Source: Trueperella pecoris (lineage in GTDB: Bacteria > Actinomycetota > Actinomycetes > Actinomycetales > Actinomycetaceae). Taken from it: a stretch of 64,000 nucleotides of DNA. The DNA lies in the NCBI RefSeq assembly GCF_014926385.1, contig NZ_CP053291.1, positions 1,612,001-1,676,000 on the forward strand. The letters are read 5' to 3'. Positions 41,849 to 50,839 of the stretch are shown piece after piece. The notes below the pieces were generated by a model. It saw only the letters and a program-made list of their open reading frames with translations. It was not told the origin of the DNA and did no database searches. Both the position numbers and the translations under genes were made by a program. The stretch's first letter is position 1. The number at the start of each line of letters is the position of its first letter.

Positions 41849-44128
41849 ATGAGGCTTATGCAAAAGTTTTTGACCTCTAAGCGTTCCATCCCGCTCCGCC
41901 TCATTCTCCTCCTCTTCTGGTTGGGAATGCTCGCTTTCGGCGGCATGGCGCAGAGCAAGGTTTCCTCGGTCGCGGAAAACGACCCCGCATTTTTCCTGCC
42001 CGCATCAGCCCAGTCCACGCTCGCCTCTCAAGCCGCCCGCGATTTCAAAGATTCCAACCAGCTACCCGTCTTGATCGTCGCCGAGGGCGCCACGTTCGGC
42101 CAGTCCGAGTTGGGTGCGCTGGCCAAGCTCGGTCAGCAGTTGCCTGACGCCGACGTCGCCGGCCGCCCACTATCGGACTTCCTCGCCCAGGATCAGATTC
42201 CACCCATCCCCAACGCCGAGGCCTCGGCCGTGCTGCTGCCCGTGGCTCTCGACGCCAATGCCGTCAACGAGATCGGCCCGGACGGCAAGAAGCAGGTCGG
42301 CAGCATCGTCAGCGCGATCCGCACGCAGGTGGCCAAGTTCCAGGAAAGTGACCTGCCCGGGGTGAAGGTGTACGTCAGTGGCCCGGCCGCGCTCACCGCC
42401 GACCTCGGGGCGGCCTTCGCGGGAATCGACCTCACCCTGTTGCTCGTCACCCTCGTCTTGGTGGCCGTCATTCTCGTCGTCGTCTACCGCTCGCTCTTCT
42501 TGCCGATTGCCGTTCTCACGACGGCGATCGCTGCGCTCAGCGGCGCCGTCCTCGTCACCTACCAACTCGCACTGCGCAACATTGTGGATCTCAACAGCCA
42601 GACTCAAGGAATTCTTGCCATCTTGGTCATCGGTGCCACCACCGATTACGCACTCCTGATCGTCGCCCGATACCGAGACGAGCTACGCGACGCATCGGAG
42701 GCGAACGGCGTCGTTGACACGCCGATCCGTGCGCTCGCCCGGTCAGTGATGGGCTCGTGGGAACCGATCCTTGCCTCCGGCGGAACGGTGATCGCCGGCA
42801 TGCTGTGCTTGCTCGTCTCGGATCTGACCTCGACCGCCTCGCTCGGACCCATCGCGGCGATCGGCATCGTCTTTGCCATGCTTGCCGCCCTGACCCTGTT
42901 GCCCGGAATGCTCATGCTTCCTGGCAACCGCTTCGCGCGCACGGTCTTCTGGCCCGCACACCTTCCCGCCAAGCAAGAGATCGACCCCTCGCGTGCCGAC
43001 GCCGTCTTCGCAGGTCACGGCCTATGGTCGCGGTGGTCGCGGGTGGTGCGGGACCACGACCGTAAGGTCTGGGTAGGCTCGCTCATCGTGCTAGTCTTCC
43101 TCGCCGCTTTCGCGCCGACGTTCCGCAGCGGAGGCACCTCTCAAAGCGAGCAGTTCATGACCAAGCCCGAGTCCGTGGTCGGCCTGGAGGTGCTCGCGAA
43201 GCGCTTCGACGTCGGCTCCGTCGAACCCATCGAAGTCATTGCCCCAGAAGCTGAGGCAAAAGAACTCGCGGCCCGCATCGAGACCATCGACGGGGTCAAG
43301 TCCGTCCAGTTCCAGACCTCCGCGGCGAACGCTGGCATGCCGGCCGGCGTCGGGGGCAGACCCGGCGGCGCGGGTGAGCCGGGAGTCGCGGGCGCGCCAG
43401 GAGGCCAGGCTCAGCCGCAGGCAGGTGGCGAGCCGCTCGTCGTCAACGGACGAGTCCTCCTCTCCGTCGCAACCACCATGCCCGCTGGCGACACGGCTGC
43501 CCGGGCCGTCGTCAAGGACATCCGCGATGCGGCAACCGACCTCGGCATCGAGGCGCTGGTCGGCGGCGTCGCGGCCCAGAATCTGGACACGCAAAACACC
43601 GCGCGATCAGACCTCTTCGCCGTGGTTCCGCTCGTCCTGGGCATTATCACGATCATGCTCATGGTGTTGTTGCGCTCCGTCGTCGCGCCCCTCGTGCTCG
43701 TCGTCGCAAACGTGCTGTCATTCGCCTCGGCCCTGGGCATATCTGCCATCATCTTCAACTGGATCCTCGGCTTCCCGGGTGCGGACGCCTCCGTGCCGTT
43801 GTATGCCTTCGTCTTCCTTGTCGCCTTGGGCATCGATTACACGATCTTCCTCATGGCGCGCGTGCGTGAAGAATCGGACCGGCTCGGAACGCGCGATGGC
43901 CTTCTGCGCGGGCTGGCCGTCACGGGCGGTGTCATCACATCTGCGGGCGTCGTCCTCGCCGCCACGTTCGCCGCGTTGGGCGTGATCCCGTTGCTGTTCA
44001 TGGTGCAACTGGCCATCATCGTGCCACTCGGGCTGCTTATTGACACGATCATCGTACGCACGGCTCTCATCGCCGGCCTGGTTCACGACGTCGGTAACCC
44101 GATCTGGCTCCCCCGCAAGGTGCGCTAG
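41849..44128 (+). CDS. MMPL/RND superfamily membrane transporter
   Basis: The 759-residue protein has the two-repeat RND architecture: a first helix (about 17-35), an outer domain, a five-helix block (about 190-370, including YALLIVARYRDELR), a second outer domain and a second block ending LIDTIIVRTALIAGLVHDVG. MMPL proteins export lipids or other hydrophobic molecules in actinobacteria. A Gly/Pro-rich insert (about residues 499-530) lies in the second outer domain. ATG 41849 and ATG 41858 are both possible. The exported compound is unknown. Confidence 0.85.
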   Translation: MRLMQKFLTSKRSIPLRLILLLFWLGMLAFGGMAQSKVSSVAENDPAFFLPASAQSTLASQAARDFKDSNQLPVLIVAEGATFGQSELGALAKLGQQLPDADVAGRPLSDFLAQDQIPPIPNAEASAVLLPVALDANAVNEIGPDGKKQVGSIVSAIRTQVAKFQESDLPGVKVYVSGPAALTADLGAAFAGIDLTLLLVTLVLVAVILVVVYRSLFLPIAVLTTAIAALSGAVLVTYQLALRNIVDLNSQTQGILAILVIGATTDYALLIVARYRDELRDASEANGVVDTPIRALARSVMGSWEPILASGGTVIAGMLCLLVSDLTSTASLGPIAAIGIVFAMLAALTLLPGMLMLPGNRFARTVFWPAHLPAKQEIDPSRADAVFAGHGLWSRWSRVVRDHDRKVWVGSLIVLVFLAAFAPTFRSGGTSQSEQFMTKPESVVGLEVLAKRFDVGSVEPIEVIAPEAEAKELAARIETIDGVKSVQFQTSAANAGMPAGVGGRPGGAGEPGVAGAPGGQAQPQAGGEPLVVNGRVLLSVATTMPAGDTAARAVVKDIRDAATDLGIEALVGGVAAQNLDTQNTARSDLFAVVPLVLGIITIMLMVLLRSVVAPLVLVVANVLSFASALGISAIIFNWILGFPGADASVPLYAFVFLVALGIDYTIFLMARVREESDRLGTRDGLLRGLAVTGGVITSAGVVLAATFAALGVIPLLFMVQLAIIVPLGLLIDTIIVRTALIAGLVHDVGNPIWLPRKVR
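43345..43440 (+). repeat. Gly/Pro-rich collagen-like segment within the MMPL protein
   Basis: About 30 codons encode a chain rich in Gly, Pro, Ala and Gln (GVGGRPGGAGEPGVAGAPGG, then QAQPQAGG) in which many positions follow a Gly-x-y rhythm. It interrupts the second outer domain of the MMPL protein. Most likely a flexible linker of low complexity. Confidence 0.6.
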
Positions 44129-44161
44129 GAAGCGATGCGCGAGTTAGACGCTAGCTAGAAA

Positions 44162-44191
44162 GGGAGCGCCCGGCACGTGCCGGGCGCTCCC
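44162..44191. terminator. Perfect 30-bp palindromic terminator between mmpL-type gene and lysS
   Basis: The 30 bases from 44162 to 44191 form an uninterrupted perfect palindrome (GGGAGCGCCC ... GGGCGCTCCC). It lies between the two convergent genes, so it can end transcription from both sides. There are three A before it and no long T-run after it. Confidence 0.75.
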
Positions 44192-44215
44192 CCATCGCTC
44201 AGATCACGAGTCAGA

Positions 44216-45820
44216 CTACTCGGAATCTGCCTCAACAGCCTTCGGCGCCTTGGCCTGCGGCTTGACGAACGGGAAGAGGATCGTCTCGCGAATACCCAGG
44301 CCCGTGAGGACCATCAGCATGCGATCGATGCCCATGCCCATGCCGCCCGACGGCGGGAAGCCCTGCTCCATCGCCTCGATGAAGGACTCATCGAGCTGCA
44401 TGGCCTCCGGGTCGCCTGCGGCGGCGTCGAGAGACTGCTGGGTGAGGCGCTCGCGCTGAATGACCGGGTCTGCGAGCTCGGTGTAAGCGGTGGCCACTTC
44501 GACGCCACGCACGTAGAGGTCCCACTTTTCGGTCAGGCCCGGCTTCGTACGGTGGTTACGAGTCAGCGGCGAGGTGTCCTCAGGGAAGTCGAAGACGAAC
44601 GTGGGCTCCCACAGCTTGGAACCGACCAGCTCCTCCCAGATATCTTCTGCGATCTTGCCGGCAACCGCGTATTCCTTAACGCCAATCCCAAACTTCTCAG
44701 CAATCTCGACGAGGCGCTCGCGCGGAGTTTCGACGCTGACATCCTCCCCCACGGCCTCGGACAGGGAGGTGTAGAGGTCGAGGCGCGCCCACTCGCCGCC
44801 CAGCTCGTACTCGGAGCCATCCGCCAGCGTCACCGTAGTGGTGCCGAAGATATCGCGGGCGGCGTTCTGGATGAGGTCACGGGTCAGGACAGCCATCTCC
44901 TCGTAGGTGGCGTACGCCTCGTAGGCCTCCATGGCGGAAAATTCGGGAGAATGCGTGGAGTCCGCACCCTCGTTTCGGAAGTTCTTACCGATCTCGAAGA
45001 CTCGCTCAATACCACCGACGACGGCCTTTTTCAGGTAGAGCTCCGTGGCGATACGGAGGTAGAGGTCCTGGTCGTACGCGTTGATGTGGGTTTCGAACGG
45101 GCGGGCGGCGGCGCCTCCATGGAGCGGCTGGAGGATCGGGGTCTCAACCTCGAGGTAGCCACGCTCATCGAACGTACGGCGAATCGACTTCATCATGCCT
45201 GCACGCACGCGCACGATCTTGCGGGCGGCGTCGCGGGTGATGAGATCGAGGTGACGGTTGCGGATGCGGGTCTCCTCGCCGAGGGACATCTCCGTGCCAT
45301 CCTCTGCGGTGAAGGTCTTGGGCAGCGGCCGGATGGCCTTCGACGCCATCTTCCATTCGCAGGCGAAGATCGACAGCTCGCCGCGCTTGGAGGCGCCCAC
45401 ATAGCCCTCCACCCACACGTAGTCGCCCAGATCGACGTCCGCCTTCAGCGCGTCCAGCGCCTCCTTGCCCACGTTTGCGAGGGAGAAAATCACCTGAATG
45501 CGCTCGCCGTCGCCCGCCTGGAGCTGTGCGAAAGCAATCTTGCCCGAGGGGCGGAACAGCATGACGCGGCCAGCGATCTTCACCCGAGCCTCGGTCAGCT
45601 CGTCGCCCGGCTCAAGCACGACGACGTCCGCTGCCTCGCGGGCGGAACCGGCCGCGTCGTCGTCGCGATTGACGGCGTAGCCAGATCGCACGCCGCCCAC
45701 GCTCGACGTGATCTCGAGCTCGGGCGGATACGGATCGCGCCCCTCTTCCAGGAGGCGGGCGCGCTTGCCCTTACGTACGGCGATCTGGTCCGACGTGTCG
45801 TCGTATTGAGGCTGAGTCAT
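44216..45820 (-). CDS. lysS: Lysyl-tRNA synthetase (class II)
   Basis: The 534-residue enzyme has an N-terminal OB-fold anticodon-binding domain (about 60-190) and the class II catalytic core with motif 1 GYLEVETPILQPLHGGAAARPF, motif 2 FEIGKNFRNEGADSTHSPEF and motif 3 GMGMGIDRMLM. It is the first gene of a minus-strand stretch leading away from the pantothenate genes and has a normal length. Confidence 0.95.
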   Translation of the reverse strand: MTQPQYDDTSDQIAVRKGKRARLLEEGRDPYPPELEITSSVGGVRSGYAVNRDDDAAGSAREAADVVVLEPGDELTEARVKIAGRVMLFRPSGKIAFAQLQAGDGERIQVIFSLANVGKEALDALKADVDLGDYVWVEGYVGASKRGELSIFACEWKMASKAIRPLPKTFTAEDGTEMSLGEETRIRNRHLDLITRDAARKIVRVRAGMMKSIRRTFDERGYLEVETPILQPLHGGAAARPFETHINAYDQDLYLRIATELYLKKAVVGGIERVFEIGKNFRNEGADSTHSPEFSAMEAYEAYATYEEMAVLTRDLIQNAARDIFGTTTVTLADGSEYELGGEWARLDLYTSLSEAVGEDVSVETPRERLVEIAEKFGIGVKEYAVAGKIAEDIWEELVGSKLWEPTFVFDFPEDTSPLTRNHRTKPGLTEKWDLYVRGVEVATAYTELADPVIQRERLTQQSLDAAAGDPEAMQLDESFIEAMEQGFPPSGGMGMGIDRMLMVLTGLGIRETILFPFVKPQAKAPKAVEADSE

Positions 45821-45859
45821 TCTTTTCCTTTTCTCGAAGAGAGCCGTGTGGGCGAAAAT

Positions 45860-46861
45860 CTAAAGCTGATCCTTGATGTAGTTCGGGATGATGTCCGCGA
45901 TCGATGCAAGCACGTAGTTGGGCTGGTCCTGCGGCTTGAGCGCGGCAGTCTGCTCGAGGCTCGTATCGCCCGTGAGCACGAGGGCAGTGGGCACGCCGAA
46001 GCGCTTGGCCATGCGGATATCCGCGCCGAGGGAATCGGTGACGAAGAGGGCTTCTTCCGCAGAGACGTCAATGTCTTCGAAGATCATCTCCAGCAGGTCC
46101 GTTTCGGGGCTGCCTAGGTTCTTCGTGAGACGCTTGCGGGTGGCGGTCTCGAGGGCGGTCACGAGCGGAAGTACGCCCGGCTCGAGCGTGCCATCGGGGA
46201 GGCGGCGCAGACGACGCAGGGAGGAGGTCACCAGGTCGGCGCCATTGTCAGCAATCGCGTGGTAGGCGGTGGAGAACATCTGCATGCTGAAATCGTGGGC
46301 GAAGGAAAGCATAACGACGTTGATCTCGGACGGATCGTCGCTGATGGCGATGCCGGAAGCCGCGAGCTCGTCACGGAAGTTCGTCTCGCCTGCAACGAAG
46401 ACCTTCGCTCCCGGGTAGGCATGCGTCAGATAGCGGGAGGCAAGCGTGGCCGGCGTGATGACCTGATCGGCGGAGATTTCGATACCCTCGCCGGCCATGA
46501 TTTCCACGAGTCGGGCGGGCGTGACGGCCGACAGCCACGACATGAAGCGAATCGGGCGGCTGAGGTGCGTGATGGCCTTGATGACGGTCTTGAGCTCAGG
46601 CATGAGCTCCGTTCCGGTGTAGAGGGCTGCATCGATGTTGATGAGGTAGGCGTCAAAGACACGGCCGGGGGCCTCGTCGACCATGACCTGCAGGTCAGAG
46701 ATTCGCGAGGAGATTTCTTCCTCGCCGGTGGCGAAGTCGGATGCCGTGGTCACCGCTTCCGTGGCCCGAGCGGAGGTGCCGGCAATCTTCTCCCGGAGCT
46801 TGTTAGTATCGGGAATCAATGCCTTGGGGTTGATCTGGGGAATCTTGACGTTGAATCGCAT
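45860..46861 (-). CDS. HAD-superfamily (class IIA) protein with altered catalytic motif
   Basis: The 333-residue protein matches NagD-type HAD proteins after an extra N-terminal stretch of about 65 residues. The key motif I, normally DxDG, reads LINIDAALYTG, so the nucleophile Asp is replaced by Asn75 and the following Gly by Ala. A later acidic motif is partly kept (VTDSLGADIRMAKRFGVPTA). With no nucleophile it is probably not a phosphatase and may be a regulator or scaffold. It lies between lysS and panD on the same strand. Confidence 0.7.
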   Translation of the reverse strand: MRFNVKIPQINPKALIPDTNKLREKIAGTSARATEAVTTASDFATGEEEISSRISDLQVMVDEAPGRVFDAYLINIDAALYTGTELMPELKTVIKAITHLSRPIRFMSWLSAVTPARLVEIMAGEGIEISADQVITPATLASRYLTHAYPGAKVFVAGETNFRDELAASGIAISDDPSEINVVMLSFAHDFSMQMFSTAYHAIADNGADLVTSSLRRLRRLPDGTLEPGVLPLVTALETATRKRLTKNLGSPETDLLEMIFEDIDVSAEEALFVTDSLGADIRMAKRFGVPTALVLTGDTSLEQTAALKPQDQPNYVLASIADIIPNYIKDQL

Positions 46862-46869
46862 GGGTACTC

Positions 46870-47301
46870 CTAGCGGGCCTGATCGAAGGGGATGCCTGAA
46901 GCTGACAGATCGTGGTCGTTGTCCGGGACCTGCCCCGGGTCGCTTCCACGCTCAAGGATGTGGTTGTGTTCATCGACGAAGACGACCGCCGGCTCGTAGC
47001 TGCGTGCGGCCGCGGAGGCCATCTGGCCATAGCACATGATGATGACGAGGTCTGAGGGGTTGACGAGGTGGGCGGCGGCGCCGTTGAGTTGCACCTGCCC
47101 CTTCCCGCGCTCGCCCGGAATGACGTAGGTCGTCAATCGGTTGCCGTTGTTGACATTGACGACGTCGACTTGCTCGCCCGGGAGAATGTCTGCAGCCTCC
47201 AGCAGGTCGAGATCGACCGTGATGGAACCGACGTAGTGCAGATTGGCCCCCGTGACGGTGGCACGGTGGATCTTGCCGGTGATCATCGTTCGTAGCCTCA
47301 T
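46870..47301 (-). CDS. panD: Aspartate 1-decarboxylase
   Basis: PanD makes beta-alanine for pantothenate. It is self-processed: the proenzyme is cut at Gly25-Ser26 (YVGSITVD), turning Ser into the pyruvoyl cofactor. The 143 residues include KIHRATVT and the conserved NGAAAHLV. The start overlaps the panC stop by ATGA. A C-terminal tail of about 30 residues is longer than in E. coli, as in other actinobacteria. Confidence 0.93.
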   Translation of the reverse strand: MRLRTMITGKIHRATVTGANLHYVGSITVDLDLLEAADILPGEQVDVVNVNNGNRLTTYVIPGERGKGQVQLNGAAAHLVNPSDLVIIMCYGQMASAAARSYEPAVVFVDEHNHILERGSDPGQVPDNDHDLSASGIPFDQAR

Positions 47302-48137
47302 CGAATGGTGACCTCCATGTTGTCAATGAGGCGTGTGGACCCGACGTACGCCGCGGTGACGAGGAGGCCCTCGCCGTGAGCGTTGTCATCCATCTGCTGG
47401 AAGGTTGCCGGATCCACGAGGTGCAGGTAGTCCAGGCGAACGCCTTCGGCGCCCACGAGTTCGCCACGCACGCTCTCACGGACTTCCGCGACCCCGGCGC
47501 CTGCCTCAGCCAGTTCGCGGCCGTGGCGCAACGCCGATGACAGGGCGAGCGCCTGCTGCCGCTCCGCCTCGGACAGGTAGGAGTTGCGCGAGGACAGGGC
47601 CAAGCCCGACTCGTCGCGCTTGATCGGCACCGGGCGAATATCGATGCCCATGTTGAGATCATCGACCATCGTGCGCACGAGGGCGAGCTGCTGGGCGTCC
47701 TTCTGCCCGAAGTAAGCCATGTCCGGGTGGACCAAATTGAATACCTTGTGGACAATCTGAAGCACACCGGCGAAGTGGCCTGGACGAGTGGCGCCTTCCA
47801 GAATCGTTGCCACGGGCCCGGGATCGATGCGCACGAGCGGCGTGCGCGGATAGATATCCTCATCGGTGGGAAGGAAAGCCACGTCCACGCCTTCGGATTC
47901 GAGGAGCGCCACATCCGCTTCGACGGGGCGCGGGTAGGCCTCGTAGTCCTCGTTCGGCCCGAATTGAAGCGGGTTGACGTACACCGATGCCACGACCGTA
48001 TCGGCCTGCGCCCGTGCAGCCTTCAGGAGCTGGGCGTGCCCGTCATGAAGCGCGCCCATCGTCATGACGAGGGCGCGGGTGCCGGATGTTTCGGCCAATG
48101 CCAAGGCGAGTTCGTTTCGCGTAGTGCAGACTTTCAC
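47298..48137 (-). CDS. panC: Pantoate-beta-alanine ligase
   Basis: PanC joins pantoate and beta-alanine with ATP. The 279 residues include [10 protein letters not shown] (ATP-binding HIGH-like motif), [49 protein letters not shown] and [14 protein letters not shown] choose GTG 48137 with AGGAT upstream because the protein then starts where other PanC proteins do and leaves a 10-base gap to the preceding stop; GTGs at 48158 and 48161 overlap the previous gene. Confidence 0.92.
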   Translation of the reverse strand: MKVCTTRNELALALAETSGTRALVMTMGALHDGHAQLLKAARAQADTVVASVYVNPLQFGPNEDYEAYPRPVEADVALLESEGVDVAFLPTDEDIYPRTPLVRIDPGPVATILEGATRPGHFAGVLQIVHKVFNLVHPDMAYFGQKDAQQLALVRTMVDDLNMGIDIRPVPIKRDESGLALSSRNSYLSEAERQQALALSSALRHGRELAEAGAGVAEVRESVRGELVGAEGVRLDYLHLVDPATFQQMDDNAHGEGLLVTAAYVGSTRLIDNMEVTIR

Positions 48138-48147
48138 GGTTTCTATC

Positions 48148-49059
48148 CTATCTGCCACCACTTGGGCCGCGAAGGTTGCCGACGATGGTATGCAACTCAT
48201 TTGCCGCCTCTTCACTGAGCATGCCCTGGGCAAGGGCACGATCCACGAGCGCTGCGAGGACGTGGCGGTGGCTGAGCGCGACGTCGGACAGCTCCGGTGA
48301 TTCGGCAGCCAGCGTGTCCAGAGCAGCCACGCGCTGCACCACGAGCTCGCCCGCCGGCACGACGCCGTAGCCCCGCCCCTCGCGCGCTACGAGCCCCTGT
48401 TCGAATGCTGTTCCCGCCCACATCCGCAGGAGCGCGCTAGGATCTTCCACCCCGATTTCGCCGAGCACGCGGCTGGCCTGGGTGAGCGCCAGCTTGATCC
48501 CATCGGCCGCATGATCGAGGGCAGCGGCGTAGATCTGACGATCGGCGGAGTTGACGACCACGCCTTCGCCGCCCATTTCGGCCGCGAGCGCGAGCCCGAT
48601 AGGTTGGAGGACGTTGGCGGCGGAGACGACGAAGCGGGCGCCGCTCAGGCGTGCCACGTCCATCGAGGTGCCCGTGAATTCCATGACCGGGTGCAGCGCC
48701 AACGTCAGGGCCCCGCTGGCCTGGGCCCCCTCCAGCACCTCCGTGCCGAATCGCGGCGAGGTGTGCAGCACGATCTGGCCGGGTTGCCACGCACCCAGCT
48801 TGCGCAGGCCATCGACGAGCGGGGCCAATTCGGAATCCGGAAGTGCGAGGATCACCAGCTCAGAGCATTCGACGATCCTTGGCACCTCAAGCGCCGGGAC
48901 GCCAGGCAGCATGAGCTCGAGGCGCTCGCGCGATTCTTCCGATGAGGCATAGGCGCCCACGATCGTGTGGCCGGCCGCCCGCAGGGCGCTGCCCAGCGCC
49001 GAGCCGACCTTGCCAGCAGAGATAATTCCGACGCCCATGCGCCCGGTTGAGTTGTCCAC
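48148..49059 (-). CDS. Rossmann-like/DUF2520 protein
   Basis: The 303-residue protein has an N-terminal NAD(P)-binding domain (IISAGKVGSALGSALRAAGH) and a C-terminal DUF2520 helical domain starting near HPVMEFTG (about residue 122 on). Overall it resembles short-chain 2-dehydropantoate-reductase-like proteins, and DUF2520 genes are often neighbours of panC in actinobacteria. It may supply the ketopantoate-reductase activity, but that is inference. GTG 49059 is used; ATG 49038 is an alternative. Confidence 0.72.
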   Translation of the reverse strand: MDNSTGRMGVGIISAGKVGSALGSALRAAGHTIVGAYASSEESRERLELMLPGVPALEVPRIVECSELVILALPDSELAPLVDGLRKLGAWQPGQIVLHTSPRFGTEVLEGAQASGALTLALHPVMEFTGTSMDVARLSGARFVVSAANVLQPIGLALAAEMGGEGVVVNSADRQIYAAALDHAADGIKLALTQASRVLGEIGVEDPSALLRMWAGTAFEQGLVAREGRGYGVVPAGELVVQRVAALDTLAAESPELSDVALSHRHVLAALVDRALAQGMLSEEAANELHTIVGNLRGPSGGR

Positions 49060-49226
49060 GCCCCCATCTTATCGACCCCCTCCAACGCTTTTTCACCCCG
49101 CCTCCTCCCCTCCCGACTTCGCACGTGACTATCGCCGTGACAAAGCCCCCAGCTACCAGCGAAAGCGGCGGGCGCTAGGCAGGGAAACTGTTGCGTGATG
49201 TGGGTAACGGTGGAAGACTTAAAGGC

Positions 49227-50225
49227 ATGAAAAAACTTATCAATAACCCCAATGACGTGGTCACTGATTCCCTGACCGGCGTGGCCGCAGCCCATCCGGA
49301 TCTCCTCGAGGTCGACCTCCCCAATCACATCGTTTACCGAGCAACCAAGAAGGATGGCAAGGTCGCCATCATTTCCGGCGGCGGCTCGGGCCACGAACCT
49401 CTCCACTCCGGCTTTGTCGGCGAAGGCATGCTCGACGCCGCCTGCTGCGGCGAGGTCTTCACCTCCCCCGTACCGGATCAGATCATGGAGGCCACGAACC
49501 GGGTCGATTCCGGCGCGGGTGTGCTCCACATCGTCAAGAACTACACCGGCGACGTCATGAACTTCGAGATGGCCGCCGAAATGGCCGCTGACATGGAGGG
49601 AACCACCGTTCGCGCTGTCATCGTCGAAGACGACGTGGCGGTCCAGGATTCGCTTTACACCGCCGGCCGCCGCGGCGTGGGCGGCACGGTCTTCGTTGAG
49701 AAGATTGCCGGCGCCCTTGCCGAAGAAGGCGCTGATCTGGACGCCGTCGTTGAGGTCGCGCAGAAGGTCGCAGACAACACACGCAGCTTCGGTCTGGCAC
49801 TTACCTCCTGCACGGTTCCGGCCGCGGGCAAGCCCACCTTCGAGCTGGGCGAGAACGAGATCGAGCTTGGCATCGGCATTCACGGCGAGCCGGGCCGCGA
49901 GCGCCGCCCGCTTCAGTCGGCTCACGAGCTGGCCAAGGAACTCGTCGATCCCATCCTCCACGACATGGACTTCACCGGAGCGCCGGTCCTCGCCATGCTG
50001 GGCGGCATGGGCGGCACCCCGCTCTCGGAGCTCTACCTCATGTATGGCGAGGTGGCGAAGCTGCTCAAGGAGGCCGGCGTCGAGGTCGCACGTGTCTTGG
50101 TCGGCGATTACGTGACTTCCCTGGAGATGGCAGGTTGCGCGCTCTCGCTGCTCAGGGCGGACGAGGAACTCCTGCGCTTGTGGGACGCTCCCGTCCTGAC
50201 CACAGGCCTGAGGTGGGGCAAGTAA
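49227..50225 (+). CDS. dhaK: Dihydroxyacetone kinase, DhaK subunit
   Basis: DhaK binds dihydroxyacetone covalently as a hemiaminal through His219 (GIGIHGEPGR). The 332-residue protein also has IISGGGSGHEPLHSGFVG and GEVFTSPVP. ATG 49227 is one base after AAAGG, an unusually short spacing, so an alternative ribosome signal or leaderless start is possible. dhaL follows with a TAATG overlap. No dha regulator gene is adjacent. Confidence 0.94.
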   Translation: MKKLINNPNDVVTDSLTGVAAAHPDLLEVDLPNHIVYRATKKDGKVAIISGGGSGHEPLHSGFVGEGMLDAACCGEVFTSPVPDQIMEATNRVDSGAGVLHIVKNYTGDVMNFEMAAEMAADMEGTTVRAVIVEDDVAVQDSLYTAGRRGVGGTVFVEKIAGALAEEGADLDAVVEVAQKVADNTRSFGLALTSCTVPAAGKPTFELGENEIELGIGIHGEPGRERRPLQSAHELAKELVDPILHDMDFTGAPVLAMLGGMGGTPLSELYLMYGEVAKLLKEAGVEVARVLVGDYVTSLEMAGCALSLLRADEELLRLWDAPVLTTGLRWGK

Positions 50226-50839
50226 TGGCACAGATTCAGCCTTTCGTCGAGTGGATGGCCGGCTTCAAGAAGCGGATTGACGCCAACGCGGCCGAGCTGA
50301 CGGACCTCGATCGCCAAATCGGTGACGCGGACCACGGCTCCAACATGGCACGCGGCACGCAAGCAATCTCGGAAATTGATCCGGACTCCATCAAGGATGC
50401 GGGCGCTTACCTGAAGAAGGCCGGCATGTCGCTGGTATCGAAGGTGGGCGGTGCATCGGGCCCGCTGTATGGCACGCTGCTGATGAAGATGGGGGCCGCG
50501 CTTCCGGAGGGCGATCTGACCCGCGAGGGTTTCGTCGCCGCCCTGCGCACCGGCGTCGAGGCCCTTCAGGCACGCGGCAGGTCGGAGGTGGGTGACAAGA
50601 CGATGCTTGACGTCTGGTTCCCCGCTCTCGAGGCCGCCGAGGCGGCCGAAGGCTCGTTGTCCGAGGCGCTTCAGGCCGCGCTGACGGTTGCTCGCGACAG
50701 CGCCGAGGCCACCATTCCGATGGTCGCCCGCAAGGGCCGTGCCTCCTACCTGGGCGAACGCTCGAAGGGCGTCAAGGATCCGGGCTCGGCCTCCTCCGTC
50801 CTCCTCATCGAAGCAGCAGCGGAGGCATTTGGTGACTAA
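50225..50839 (+). CDS. dhaL: Dihydroxyacetone kinase, DhaL subunit (ADP-binding)
   Basis: DhaL carries tightly bound ADP, which is rephosphorylated by DhaM and then phosphorylates dihydroxyacetone on DhaK. The 204 residues include the Mg-binding Asp residues in LDRQIGDADHGSNM (Asp29, Asp34, Asp36) and the conserved GGASGPLYGTLLMKMG. The start overlaps the dhaK stop and the end overlaps the fusion gene start. Confidence 0.94.
   Translation: MAQIQPFVEWMAGFKKRIDANAAELTDLDRQIGDADHGSNMARGTQAISEIDPDSIKDAGAYLKKAGMSLVSKVGGASGPLYGTLLMKMGAALPEGDLTREGFVAALRTGVEALQARGRSEVGDKTMLDVWFPALEAAEAAEGSLSEALQAALTVARDSAEATIPMVARKGRASYLGERSKGVKDPGSASSVLLIEAAAEAFGD

Noticed and set aside
44177-46117. Very long plus-strand open frame antisense to lysS
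   Set aside because: It is the complementary shadow of lysS and the HAD gene in GC-rich DNA; its sequence shows no protein-like motifs, and lysS is unmistakable.
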